Assembly: GCA_030149815.1 (NCBI GenBank)
Contig: JASLHI010000048.1
Span: forward strand, 1 to 64,000
Source of the DNA: Aquirhabdus sp.
GTDB lineage: Bacteria > Pseudomonadota > Gammaproteobacteria > Pseudomonadales > Moraxellaceae
Reading direction: 5' to 3'
Length of the DNA stretch: 64,000 nt
The notes beneath the pieces were generated by a model. It did not search any database. It was not told the DNA's origin and saw only the letters and a program-made list of their open reading frames with translations. The translations under genes were made by a program, and so were the position numbers. Of this stretch, positions 23,941 to 31,470 are shown in pieces; within the stretch, counting starts at the first letter, position 1, and each line of letters begins with the position of its first letter.

Positions 23941-24609
23941 TTAGCTACCTGATGCGATAGGCAAGGTATTACAGTTTTGGTCAGCATTCCACTTTCCAAA
24001 GCGTGCAGGTTGATTCGACTCATAGAGCTTGAGGCGAGAGTTAAACTCTGCGATTGTGTATGAGTCAACTGGATTATATCGGGAATACAGTTTTAAGCCA
24101 GCAATGGCATTCTGCTGTGTTATTACTGCGGTTTTGAAATTACCTGTTCGCGCCTGAACCGCCGCAAGCGAGTCGATGCTATAAGGATCTCCATTATTGG
24201 CTGCCTCAGTTGCATATATCATCGCTAGCTTTGTATCTCGCACAAAGTCTTTTTCTTCGCATGCTGCGTTGATCCAAGCAATTTCATTCTTGGAACGACG
24301 AATGATTTCATCATTTCGGATTCCTGAGCTGGGTTGAGCTGCATGCTTAAATGAAGCGAGTGCATTTTTGCAACTAAACTCAACGACACGACCACAGATA
24401 TAGTAATTTGCAAGAATAAACTGTGCTTGTTGGTTGCCTGAGGATGCAAGTTTTAGAATGCTTGGATATGCATCAATATAGTGATGTGCTTGAATATAGT
24501 CCAAAGTGATGGGTGGCATTGAGGCACTACGCGAATCTTCTGCCCAAGTTGAGTGTGCAAGTATGGTAATTGAGCTTAACAATATTGTGATTGTTGAGAA
24601 AAATTTCAT
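23941..24609 (-). CDS. Exported Sel1/TPR-like protein
   Basis: 222 residues. The signal peptide ends near STWA. It is followed by helical repeats of the Sel1 type: PSILKLASSGNQQAQFILANYYICG, CKNALASFKHAAQ, KLAMIYATEAANNGDPYSIDSLAAVQ and TGNFKTAVITQQNAI. Four cysteines in the mature part may form disulfides. Sel1 proteins usually act as periplasmic adaptors. The partner is unknown. Convergent with alkB, with only 12 bases after the alkB terminator. Confidence 0.65.
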   Translation of the reverse strand: MKFFSTITILLSSITILAHSTWAEDSRSASMPPITLDYIQAHHYIDAYPSILKLASSGNQQAQFILANYYICGRVVEFSCKNALASFKHAAQPSSGIRNDEIIRRSKNEIAWINAACEEKDFVRDTKLAMIYATEAANNGDPYSIDSLAAVQARTGNFKTAVITQQNAIAGLKLYSRYNPVDSYTIAEFNSRLKLYESNQPARFGKWNADQNCNTLPIASGS

Positions 24610-24750
24610 GTAGTATCCATCGGTTTTCTAATGTGTCTTATGCGGTAGAAACAGGATATAAGATGTCAAAACTTGCTACATAACCTATTCCAGTCTTCTA
24701 AAATATCACCCATCTTACCTTAGGTACAATATGGTAAATATCCAATCTTA

Positions 24751-24809
24751 TTGACAAAATTACAGTAATCATATTTATTTCAAAGTAGAAAACTGTACGA
24801 TAGAGTACA
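24751..24809 (+). promoter_or_regulatory. Promoter and palindrome upstream of the MFS gene
   Basis: TTGACA at 24751-24756 with TTTATT at 24774-24779 (17-bp spacer). Just downstream is TGTAC-N6-GTACA (24794-24809), a dyad placed where a repressor would block initiation. Confidence 0.45.
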
Positions 24810-24841
24810 ATTATTCATTATCTTAAAAAAGAATAAATCCA

Positions 24842-26083
24842 ATGACGCAAACTTTAAGCCCAAAACGTGAGTTGTGGCTGCTCCTCACACTCGCAGGAAT
24901 TCAGTTCACCAGTATCCTTGATTTCATGATCATGATGCCGTTAGGACCACAGTTTACCCAGCTTTTTCATATCAGTGATGCCAAGTTTGGTTTGCTGGTT
25001 TCAGCATACACCTTAGCAGCAGGATTCTCGGGTCTATTAGCATCGACGTATATTGATAAAGTCTCTCGTAAGACACTTTTACTGACGCTGTATCCACTGT
25101 TTGCACTGGCAACGCTTGCATGTGGCTTGGCGACTTCTTATGAGTTTTTGATGGGGGCGCGGATTGCTGCGGGCTTGTTCGGTGGTGTGTTGATGTCGTT
25201 GTCACAGACGATTGTCGGTGACGTAATTCCGTTTGAACGTCGTGGGCGGGCAATGGGGATCATCATGACTTCGTTTTCGGTTGCGACGGTTCTTGGTGTG
25301 CCGCTTGGTTTGTTTGTGGCGGCGCATCTGAGTTGGCATGCAACGTTTATTGGTATTGCCGTTTTAGCGGGTTTGTTTGCTGTGTTTGCCGCGTTTACAT
25401 TGCCACCATTGCATCATCATTTATCGTTGAGTGGTCGTCCATCGGCATTTGAGGCGATTCGTCAAGTATTGGCTGATCCGAATCATTTGAAGGCATTTTT
25501 ATTTTCAGTTTTGATCATGTTTGCGGGATTTACCGTGATTCCATATATCACGATTTATATGCAAAGTAATGTCGGTATTCATGTCGATCAGATTCCTTAT
25601 ATTTATCTTGCTGGTGGTGTGGTGACGTTCTTCACGGCGCGTTTATTTGGTCGCTTGACTGATTCCTACGGCAAAGCTGAAACCTTCCGTCTTATGGCTG
25701 TTTTGGTCGTAATTCCTCTGATGGCGATTACGTTGTTGCCGCCGTTAACCATTTGGTATGTGTTGCCGATTTCGACGATGTTATTCGTCTTTATGAGTGG
25801 TCGGATGATTCCAGGGATGGCGATTTTGACATCGGCAGCAGATCCACGTTTGCGCGGGACGTTTATGACGCTTAATTCATCGGTGCAATCCGCGACGATG
25901 GGTGTGGCAGCATATGTGGGTGGTTCTCTGATTAGCCGAGATGCGATGGGGCATGTGCAAGGGTATTGGATGGCAGCGGTTGTGGGTTCGACAGCCAGTA
26001 TTTTAGCGATGCTTTTTGTTGGTAAGATTCGGATGGATGGGATATCGCGGTCGCAGGTGGTGAAAGAGGCGAGTGAAGTTTGA
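24842..26083 (+). CDS. MFS transporter (DHA1/AraJ-like)
   Basis: 413 residues with about 12 predicted membrane helices. The start is QFTSILDFMIMMPLGPQF (helix 1), with LVSAYTLAAGFSGLLAS (helix 2) and the MFS loop DKVSRKTLLL. The helix 4-5 region GGVLMSLSQTIVGDVIPFERRGRAMG and helix 11 motifs also fit drug:proton antiporter-1 members such as AraJ or YdhP. Substrate unknown: drug or sugar efflux in relatives. The start ATG at 24842 has no strong ribosome site. A candidate promoter with a palindrome lies upstream. Confidence 0.88.
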   Translation: MTQTLSPKRELWLLLTLAGIQFTSILDFMIMMPLGPQFTQLFHISDAKFGLLVSAYTLAAGFSGLLASTYIDKVSRKTLLLTLYPLFALATLACGLATSYEFLMGARIAAGLFGGVLMSLSQTIVGDVIPFERRGRAMGIIMTSFSVATVLGVPLGLFVAAHLSWHATFIGIAVLAGLFAVFAAFTLPPLHHHLSLSGRPSAFEAIRQVLADPNHLKAFLFSVLIMFAGFTVIPYITIYMQSNVGIHVDQIPYIYLAGGVVTFFTARLFGRLTDSYGKAETFRLMAVLVVIPLMAITLLPPLTIWYVLPISTMLFVFMSGRMIPGMAILTSAADPRLRGTFMTLNSSVQSATMGVAAYVGGSLISRDAMGHVQGYWMAAVVGSTASILAMLFVGKIRMDGISRSQVVKEASEV

Positions 26084-26110
26084 GAGGAGTTTTAGATATG
26101 ATTTGCTTTG

Positions 26111-26210
26111 AAGTCTTCCCCCGAGGGGGAAGATTTAGATGGGGGGTGCTTTTGATTTTAACACTAAAACCATCCCCATCCCGACCTTCCCCTTGAAGGG
26201 GAAGGAGACA
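26111..26210. repeat. REP-like double hairpin element
   Basis: Two GC-rich stem-loops flank a third complementary pair. CTTCCCCC-GA-GGGGGAAG lies at 26115-26132, and CCTTCCCCT-TGA-AGGGGAAGG at 26185-26205. GATGGGG (near 26138) can pair with CCCCATC (near 26174). It fills the gap between two convergent genes and may stop transcription both ways. The structure looks like a REP/BIME or small MITE. Confidence 0.6.
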
Positions 26211-26221
26211 AGCGATCAAAA

Positions 26222-26644
26222 TTACTTTGCAGGCATAAAGGCCGCTAACCGTGCACCCATTTCCGCTGCTAATGCTTGCAGTGCAGACATCGGACGAATC
26301 ATCACTTCAAAATCCACGATTTGACCAGCTTCATTGAAGCGAATCATATCGATGCCGTGAATTTCTTTCTCTTCAACTTTTGCAGTGAATTCTAGTACCG
26401 CGCTCAAGCCATCGGCAGTTGCAAATTGGCGGTGGTATTCGAACTCTTTAAAGACTTGTAATACAGTATTCAAAATCAACGACACGACAGGCGCGCCGCG
26501 ATAAGGCTTAAATACGGCAGGTGAGCGAAAAGCTGCTTGCTCACTCAGTAGTGTTGGAAGTTGACTGAGGTCGCGTTCTGCAACCATGTCATGCCAACGT
26601 GCCAGAGTAGCTGATGCTGCAGGTTGTAAGGCGAGAGTTGTCAT
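26222..26644 (-). CDS. NTF2-like (SnoaL-type) protein
   Basis: 140 residues, cytoplasmic. The nuclear-transport-factor-2-like fold is suggested by an N-terminal helix (ATLARWHDMVAERDLSQLPTLL), FRSPAVFKPYRGAPVV and a beta-rich core. IHGIDMIRFNEAGQIVDFEVMIRP is the usual signature of small polyketide-cyclase/SnoaL-like proteins. These may be small enzymes or ligand binders; no catalytic residues can be assigned. It lies downstream of fadH in the same direction, but a 154-base gap with a repeat separates them. Confidence 0.75.
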   Translation of the reverse strand: MTTLALQPAASATLARWHDMVAERDLSQLPTLLSEQAAFRSPAVFKPYRGAPVVSLILNTVLQVFKEFEYHRQFATADGLSAVLEFTAKVEEKEIHGIDMIRFNEAGQIVDFEVMIRPMSALQALAAEMGARLAAFMPAK

Positions 26645-26716
26645 TGAGGTGTCCTTTCTTTAAATTGAGCGCTTCAGGAAAAAAAAGCAATTTAAAATCA
26701 TATTCTGATACGCACT

Positions 26717-26759
26717 TCGACAAGCTCAGTGAACTGAATAGCTCGTTGAGCCTGTCGAA
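26717..26759. repeat. Inverted repeat of the TTCGACAAGCTCA type
   Basis: TTCGACAAGCTCA (26717-26729) and TGAGCCTGTCGAA (26747-26759) are inverted with one mismatch. This dyad family is scattered between genes in many proteobacteria. Confidence 0.6.
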
Positions 26760-26798
26760 ACGCGCGAGGAATATTAGAGCCTTAGTTAAATAAAAAAC

Positions 26799-28820
26799 TT
26801 ACAAACGCGCCGCTAATTCAGCACCTTGCTTGATTGCAAACTTGGCATCGAGTTCAAGTGCTTTATCTGCACCACCAATCAAATGCGTTGAGCAGCCAGC
26901 AGCTTGAAGTGTTTCATGTAACTCTCGGAAGGGTTCTTGACCTGCACAGATGATGATTGAATCGACGTTGAGAATGTCGATTTTTTTGCCATCATCTACG
27001 TGCAAACCTGCATCATCAATCTTGTGATAAGACAATCCTGAACGCATATCCACATCACGATTTTTCAGACCTGTACGGTGAATCCAGCCTGTGGTTTTAC
27101 CTAATCCATCACCGACTTTGCTGCTCTTACGTTGCAGTAAGTAAATTTCACGTGGTGACGATTCGAGTTCAGGTTGGCGCATGCCGCCACGTTCGTTGTA
27201 GTCGGTATCGATGCCCCATTCAGCATAGAATTTTTGTGGATTTTTACTGCCGCTTTCGCCTTCGTGGGTGAGGTATTCCGCCACGTCAAAACCAATACCG
27301 CCTGCACCAATAATCGCAACTTTTTGACCAACTTCTTTGCGATCACGTAGAACGTCGAGGTAGGTCATGACCTTCGGATGATCAATGCCGTCAATTGCAG
27401 GTTGGCGAGGTTGAATGCCTGTTGCAAGTACTACTTCATCAAATCCTGCTTTGATCAGTTGTTCAGCACTGACGCGTTGGTTGAGTTCGAGTTTGACACC
27501 TGTTGCATCAATTTTGTTTTTGAAATAACGCAGCGTCTCAAAAAACTCTTCTTTGCCTGGAATGGTTTTGGCAATGTTAAATTGACCACCAATTTCGTTG
27601 CTTGATTCAAATAGCGTTACATCATGACCGCGTTCTGCAGCAACGGTTGAGAAGCTTAGACCTGCTGGCCCTGCGCCGACAACTGCAATACGTTTGGCTT
27701 TTTCAGTTGGGTTGTAAACCAATTCTGTCTCATGACAAGCGCGTGGATTGACCAAACAAGAGGTAATTTGACCTTTGAAAATGTGATCCAAACACGCTTG
27801 ATTACAGCCGATACAGGTATTGATTTGTTCAGCTTGATTCGCTTCTGCTTTACGGATAAAGAATGGATCAGCGAGGAGCGGACGCGCCATCGACACCATG
27901 TCACACATGCCATCGGCTAATACTTGTTCAGCCACTTCCGGAGTGTTGAAGCGGTTGGTCGTGACCAGTGGAATCGACACATGGCTTTTCACTTTTTGTG
28001 TGACCCAAGCAAACGCAGCGCGTGGTACTTTAGTCGCAATTGTCGGAACACGGGCTTCGTGCCAGCCGATACCGGTATTGATAATGGTTGCACCAGCAGC
28101 TTCGATAGCTTTGGCCAGTTGAATCACTTCTTCAAGGTTTGAGCCATTTTCAACTAAGTCCAACATGGATAGACGATAGATGATGATGAAGTTTGCGCCC
28201 ACACGTTCGCGAGTACGACGAACAATCTCTAATGGGAAACGGATGCGATTCTCGTAACTGCCGCCCCATTCATCGGTACGTTTGTTGGTGTGTGCAACGA
28301 TAAACTCATTGATCAGATAACCTTCTGATCCCATAACTTCAACGCCGTCATAACCTGCAGTCTGCGCGAGTGCAGCGCAATTGACAAAATCTTCAATGGT
28401 TTGTTCGATGTCGTCTGCGGTTAATTCTTTTGGTACAAACATATTGATCGGCGCGCGAATCGGGCTAGGCGCAACCAAATTCGGTTGATACGAATAACGA
28501 CCTGTATGCAGAATTTGCATCGCGATTTTGCCGCCTGCTTGGTGGACAGCATCCGTCACGACGCGGTGATGTTCAGCTTCTTCAGGAGTAGACATCTTTG
28601 CGCCGCCTTGCATGACCACGCCAGCTTCATTCGGCGCAATGCCACCAGTGACAATCAGTCCAACGCCACCACGCGCACGTTCTGCATAGAACGCAGCCAT
28701 GCGCTCAAAGCCATTTTCAACTTCTTCGAGGCCTAAATGCATCGAACCCATTAATAGGCGATTTTTTAAAGTTGTAAAACCTAGATCTAACGGTTGAAGC
28801 AAATGTGGATAAGTACTCAT
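26799..28820 (-). CDS. fadH: 2,4-dienoyl-CoA reductase (NADPH)
   Basis: 673 residues, the usual size. Removes double bonds at even positions of unsaturated fatty acids during beta-oxidation. The Old Yellow Enzyme TIM barrel with FMN spans residues 1-~330, with Tyr168 and His254 (GWHEAR) at the places of the catalytic pair. A 4Fe-4S cluster has Cys336, Cys339, Cys343 and Cys355 (CIGCNQAC...C). FAD and NADPH domains show AVVGAGPAGLSF (~379) and VAIIGAGGIGFDVAEYL. Start at 28820 (MSTYPHLLQP) with GGAG upstream; the longer frame would run through the operator region. Divergent from a PadR regulator. Confidence 0.95.
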   Translation of the reverse strand: MSTYPHLLQPLDLGFTTLKNRLLMGSMHLGLEEVENGFERMAAFYAERARGGVGLIVTGGIAPNEAGVVMQGGAKMSTPEEAEHHRVVTDAVHQAGGKIAMQILHTGRYSYQPNLVAPSPIRAPINMFVPKELTADDIEQTIEDFVNCAALAQTAGYDGVEVMGSEGYLINEFIVAHTNKRTDEWGGSYENRIRFPLEIVRRTRERVGANFIIIYRLSMLDLVENGSNLEEVIQLAKAIEAAGATIINTGIGWHEARVPTIATKVPRAAFAWVTQKVKSHVSIPLVTTNRFNTPEVAEQVLADGMCDMVSMARPLLADPFFIRKAEANQAEQINTCIGCNQACLDHIFKGQITSCLVNPRACHETELVYNPTEKAKRIAVVGAGPAGLSFSTVAAERGHDVTLFESSNEIGGQFNIAKTIPGKEEFFETLRYFKNKIDATGVKLELNQRVSAEQLIKAGFDEVVLATGIQPRQPAIDGIDHPKVMTYLDVLRDRKEVGQKVAIIGAGGIGFDVAEYLTHEGESGSKNPQKFYAEWGIDTDYNERGGMRQPELESSPREIYLLQRKSSKVGDGLGKTTGWIHRTGLKNRDVDMRSGLSYHKIDDAGLHVDDGKKIDILNVDSIIICAGQEPFRELHETLQAAGCSTHLIGGADKALELDAKFAIKQGAELAARL

Positions 28821-28865
28821 GGTAACTCCAGCGACGGCTATGGAATGAAGCAATTGGATAAATAA

Positions 28866-28928
28866 ATATGCAACTAGTTGCATATAAAGATAATCGATTC
28901 GCTGCTAATATGCAACTAGGTTCATATT
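28866..28928. promoter_or_regulatory. Two PadR/AphA-like operators
   Basis: A perfect 20-bp palindrome ATATGCAACTAGTTGCATAT (28866-28885) and a second, imperfect one with the core TATGCAACTAGGTTCATA (28910-28926). Their centres are 42 bp apart (four turns). Both match TATGCA-N6-TNCNNA, the site described for the PadR-family regulator AphA. They lie between fadH and padR. Confidence 0.7.
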
Positions 28929-28965
28929 CGGTTACACCTTTAAGTACGCTATCGAGAGGATACTC

Positions 28966-29517
28966 ATGTCGTTACCCCATGCTTTGATGGTGTCATTGAT
29001 CGAAAAGTCTTGTTCTGGCTATGACTTAGCGCAGCGCTTTGGTAAGTCAATTGGTTTCTTTTGGCCTGCATCGCATCAGCAGATTTATCGTGAACTTGCC
29101 AAAATGGAAGCCAAAGGCTGGGTAAAATCCGAAGCCGAAGAGGGAAGTAAAACCCGCAAACGCATCTATCAAGTTCTCGATGCTGGACGGGACGAGCTAA
29201 AGAGATGGGTCGCAGAGTCGTCTGAGCCTGCTCATATTCGTGATGAGTTTATTGTTCGTTTGCGCGCAGATGCGGCAATTGGTCCTCTGGGGGTAGAAAC
29301 GGAGTTGCTGCGCCGCGCCCAAATTTATGAGCAAAAAGTCAAAGTATTCCATGCAATTGAGCAACGTGACTTCATTGATAAAATAAAACAAGACCCGAGT
29401 AAAAATACCCGATCGCTAAAAATTCAACATATGATTCTGAAGGCTGGTATTGCCCATGAAGAGAGTTGGCTGCAATGGTGCAAAGATATGGTTGAGTTGT
29501 TGAAAGAAGAGAGTTAG
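28966..29517 (+). CDS. PadR-family transcriptional regulator
   Basis: 183 residues. The N-terminal winged helix has LPHALMVSLIEKSCSGYDLAQRF, SHQQIYRELAKMEAKGWV and the wing KTRKRIYQVLDAGRDEL. The C-terminal half (~95-180) is the helical dimerisation domain (Vir_act_alpha_C) with LEIQHMI-like LKIQHMILKAGIAHEESWLQW. It is divergent from fadH with two AphA-like palindromes between them, so it most likely controls fadH and itself, perhaps in response to an acyl compound. GAGAGGA precedes the ATG. Confidence 0.9.
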   Translation: MSLPHALMVSLIEKSCSGYDLAQRFGKSIGFFWPASHQQIYRELAKMEAKGWVKSEAEEGSKTRKRIYQVLDAGRDELKRWVAESSEPAHIRDEFIVRLRADAAIGPLGVETELLRRAQIYEQKVKVFHAIEQRDFIDKIKQDPSKNTRSLKIQHMILKAGIAHEESWLQWCKDMVELLKEES

Positions 29518-29570
29518 TCATCCTATTTTTGAAAGAATATATTAGTGGGTCAATCACAGAGTTCATATTT

Positions 29571-30695
29571 ATGCATATCGTTGCCGATGAAAATTTAAGC
29601 TTAACCGAATACTTTTTTGCGCCTTTTGGTACTGTGACGACGCTTGCTGGAAGAGGTATTACTGCTGAAAATCTCGTGAATACGGATGCTTTATTAGTTC
29701 GTTCCGTGACCAAAGTGACTCCGAAATTATTACAAGATGACGCTGAACAAAGTACAATTGCGCAGCGCATTGGCTTTGTTGGAAGTGCAACGATTGGAAC
29801 CGATCATTTAGATGTTGCAGGTTTACAGGCCATGGGTGTGGTGGTTGCGAATGCACCAGGCTGTAACGCACAAGCAGTTGCCGAGTATGTGGTTACGGCG
29901 ATTTTAACCTTACATCCTGAACGTGCAGCTAAAGCTGGTTTTACGCTTGGTATCGTTGGGCTGGGTAATGTAGGAAAACGTTTGGTTGTCTTAGCGAAAC
30001 GGCTGGGATGGCGAGTGATCGGTGTTGATCCATTTGTGACTCAAAATGATGTTAAGCAAACAAATCTAATCGAAATGCTTCCTCAAGTGGATGCAGTCAG
30101 CTTCCATGTTCCGATTACCAAGGGCGGTATCGAGCCAACACATCACCTGATGAATGATGAAACATTTGCGCTTTTAAAGCCTGATGCAATGCTGATCAAT
30201 AGCGCGCGTGGAGCAGTGATTTCAGAGGCGGCCTTACTCGCTGATTTTGCTAAGAGTCGTGCGAAAGGCAAACACATTCGTTCAGTCGTACTCGATGTGT
30301 TTGAACATGAGCCGCAAATCTCTTCCACGTTATTGGACGATCTGGCACTCGCCACGCCACATATCGCTGGCTATAGTTTGGAAGGTAAAGCCAAAGGCAC
30401 GGAGATGATTTACCACGCATTTTGTAAATGGCAGGGTATTGAGCCTCAATTAACTTTGGAAAATATGCTGCCTGCAATGCCTGAGTTTTTCGATTCGCAG
30501 AAGAAGTTAATCGATCAATTACCCGCAATCCTTCCGAAGCTTTATCCGATTCGAGAAGATGATGCGGCTTTACGCGCGTGCCTTCGTACAGATGAAAAAT
30601 CAAATGAAGTCATTGTTGATGCTGCAAGTTTTGATCGACTGCGCAAAGAGTACAACTTACGCCGTGAATGGGCGAGTTATGGGGATCAAGCATGA
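29571..30695 (+). CDS. pdxB: Erythronate-4-phosphate dehydrogenase
   Basis: 374 residues. Second step of the DXP-dependent pyridoxal phosphate pathway. A D-2-hydroxyacid dehydrogenase fold starts MHIVADENLSL. NAD binds at GIVGLGNVGKRL, and catalytic-region motifs are LINSARGAVI and ATPHIAGYSLEGKAKG. The C-terminal PdxB dimerisation domain ends FDRLRKEYNLRREW. The ATG at 29571 fits the family start; an earlier in-frame start would add 14 residues. Its stop overlaps the next gene by ATGA. Confidence 0.95.
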   Translation: MHIVADENLSLTEYFFAPFGTVTTLAGRGITAENLVNTDALLVRSVTKVTPKLLQDDAEQSTIAQRIGFVGSATIGTDHLDVAGLQAMGVVVANAPGCNAQAVAEYVVTAILTLHPERAAKAGFTLGIVGLGNVGKRLVVLAKRLGWRVIGVDPFVTQNDVKQTNLIEMLPQVDAVSFHVPITKGGIEPTHHLMNDETFALLKPDAMLINSARGAVISEAALLADFAKSRAKGKHIRSVVLDVFEHEPQISSTLLDDLALATPHIAGYSLEGKAKGTEMIYHAFCKWQGIEPQLTLENMLPAMPEFFDSQKKLIDQLPAILPKLYPIREDDAALRACLRTDEKSNEVIVDAASFDRLRKEYNLRREWASYGDQA

Positions 30696-31399
30696 GTGCT
30701 TTGGTTTCGGATGCAGCAAGTGCGCGTGATGTGTTGTATAAAAATATCCGAGCATTTTTTCGTTCACAACAAATCAGTGAAGTTGAAAGCTCATTATTTC
30801 CCTTGAATATAACCGCTTCTCAAACATCTATTTTTAGTATCAGTCAGCAAAATCGTGATGAAGTTATTGATCGTCGACATGTAGTGAAGTTTTCAGTATT
30901 GCAATGGGTTCAGCAAGATTTGTCTAAGGCTCAGACCTTATTGGGCATTGATACTTTTTTACAGGCGATCTTTTCTGGTGAGTTTGAGCCAGAGCAGCGG
31001 ACTTTTCGGCAGGCATTTATACAACGTTTAGGCTTTGACCCTGATGAATTATCAACTACTGAGCTTAGACAAGAAGCGAGGCGTTTAGGGCTAAATGTGT
31101 CATTGGGTGAGGATCGTTTGGCGTGGTTGAAGCTGATGTTTCTTCATTTTATTGAGCCCACGCTGGGTATTGATGTACCTTTGTATTTAACTGATTTATC
31201 TGATCAATGGCGTGATAATCAGTACGATGGTTATATGCCTGCAAGAAGCGTAACAGATATTTTTATCGATGGGATTAAAGTGGGCAGTGTTTTAAGTCAG
31301 TCCCAACAGTTCAATGTGGTGTTTGGGTTGGATCGCTTGTTAATGATTATTCTTGAAACAAGGCAAATTAGCAAAGTATTAAGAATGGCCGTAGCGTAA
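30692..31399 (+). CDS. Compact EpmA-like (class II LysRS-related) protein lacking catalytic motifs
   Basis: 235 residues against ~325 for EpmA (GenX), the ligase that attaches beta-lysine to EF-P. Segments align by eye: IRAFFRSQQISEVES (EpmA IRRFFADRGVLEVET), RHVVKFSVLQW (RYHNPEFTMLEW), ELRQEARRLGLN, and the motif 3-like VFGLDRLLMIILE. The block with the amino acid pocket and motif 2 (TSPEYHMK...FRNEE) and the GIELANGFHEL block are missing. Ligase activity is therefore unlikely. The frame is intact, coupled to pdxB by ATGA and followed by a good terminator, so it looks like a maintained pseudoenzyme more than a decaying gene. Confidence 0.7.
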   Translation: MSALVSDAASARDVLYKNIRAFFRSQQISEVESSLFPLNITASQTSIFSISQQNRDEVIDRRHVVKFSVLQWVQQDLSKAQTLLGIDTFLQAIFSGEFEPEQRTFRQAFIQRLGFDPDELSTTELRQEARRLGLNVSLGEDRLAWLKLMFLHFIEPTLGIDVPLYLTDLSDQWRDNQYDGYMPARSVTDIFIDGIKVGSVLSQSQQFNVVFGLDRLLMIILETRQISKVLRMAVA

Positions 31400-31400
31400 A

Positions 31401-31436
31401 AAAACAGATTGTTGGGGTTGCAACAATCTGTTTTTT
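31401..31436 (+). terminator. Bidirectional terminator after pdxB operon
   Basis: A 14-bp stem AAAACAGATTGTTG/CAACAATCTGTTTT around GGGTTG, with T on both strands. It also serves the convergent lipoprotein gene. Confidence 0.85.
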
Positions 31437-31470
31437 AATTCACAGACTAACTTTAGAAATTTAACCTAAT

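Noticed and set aside
30668..30691. Earlier start for the EpmA-like gene
   Set aside because: It would overlap pdxB by 28 bases; the ATGA overlap at 30692 is the usual coupling.
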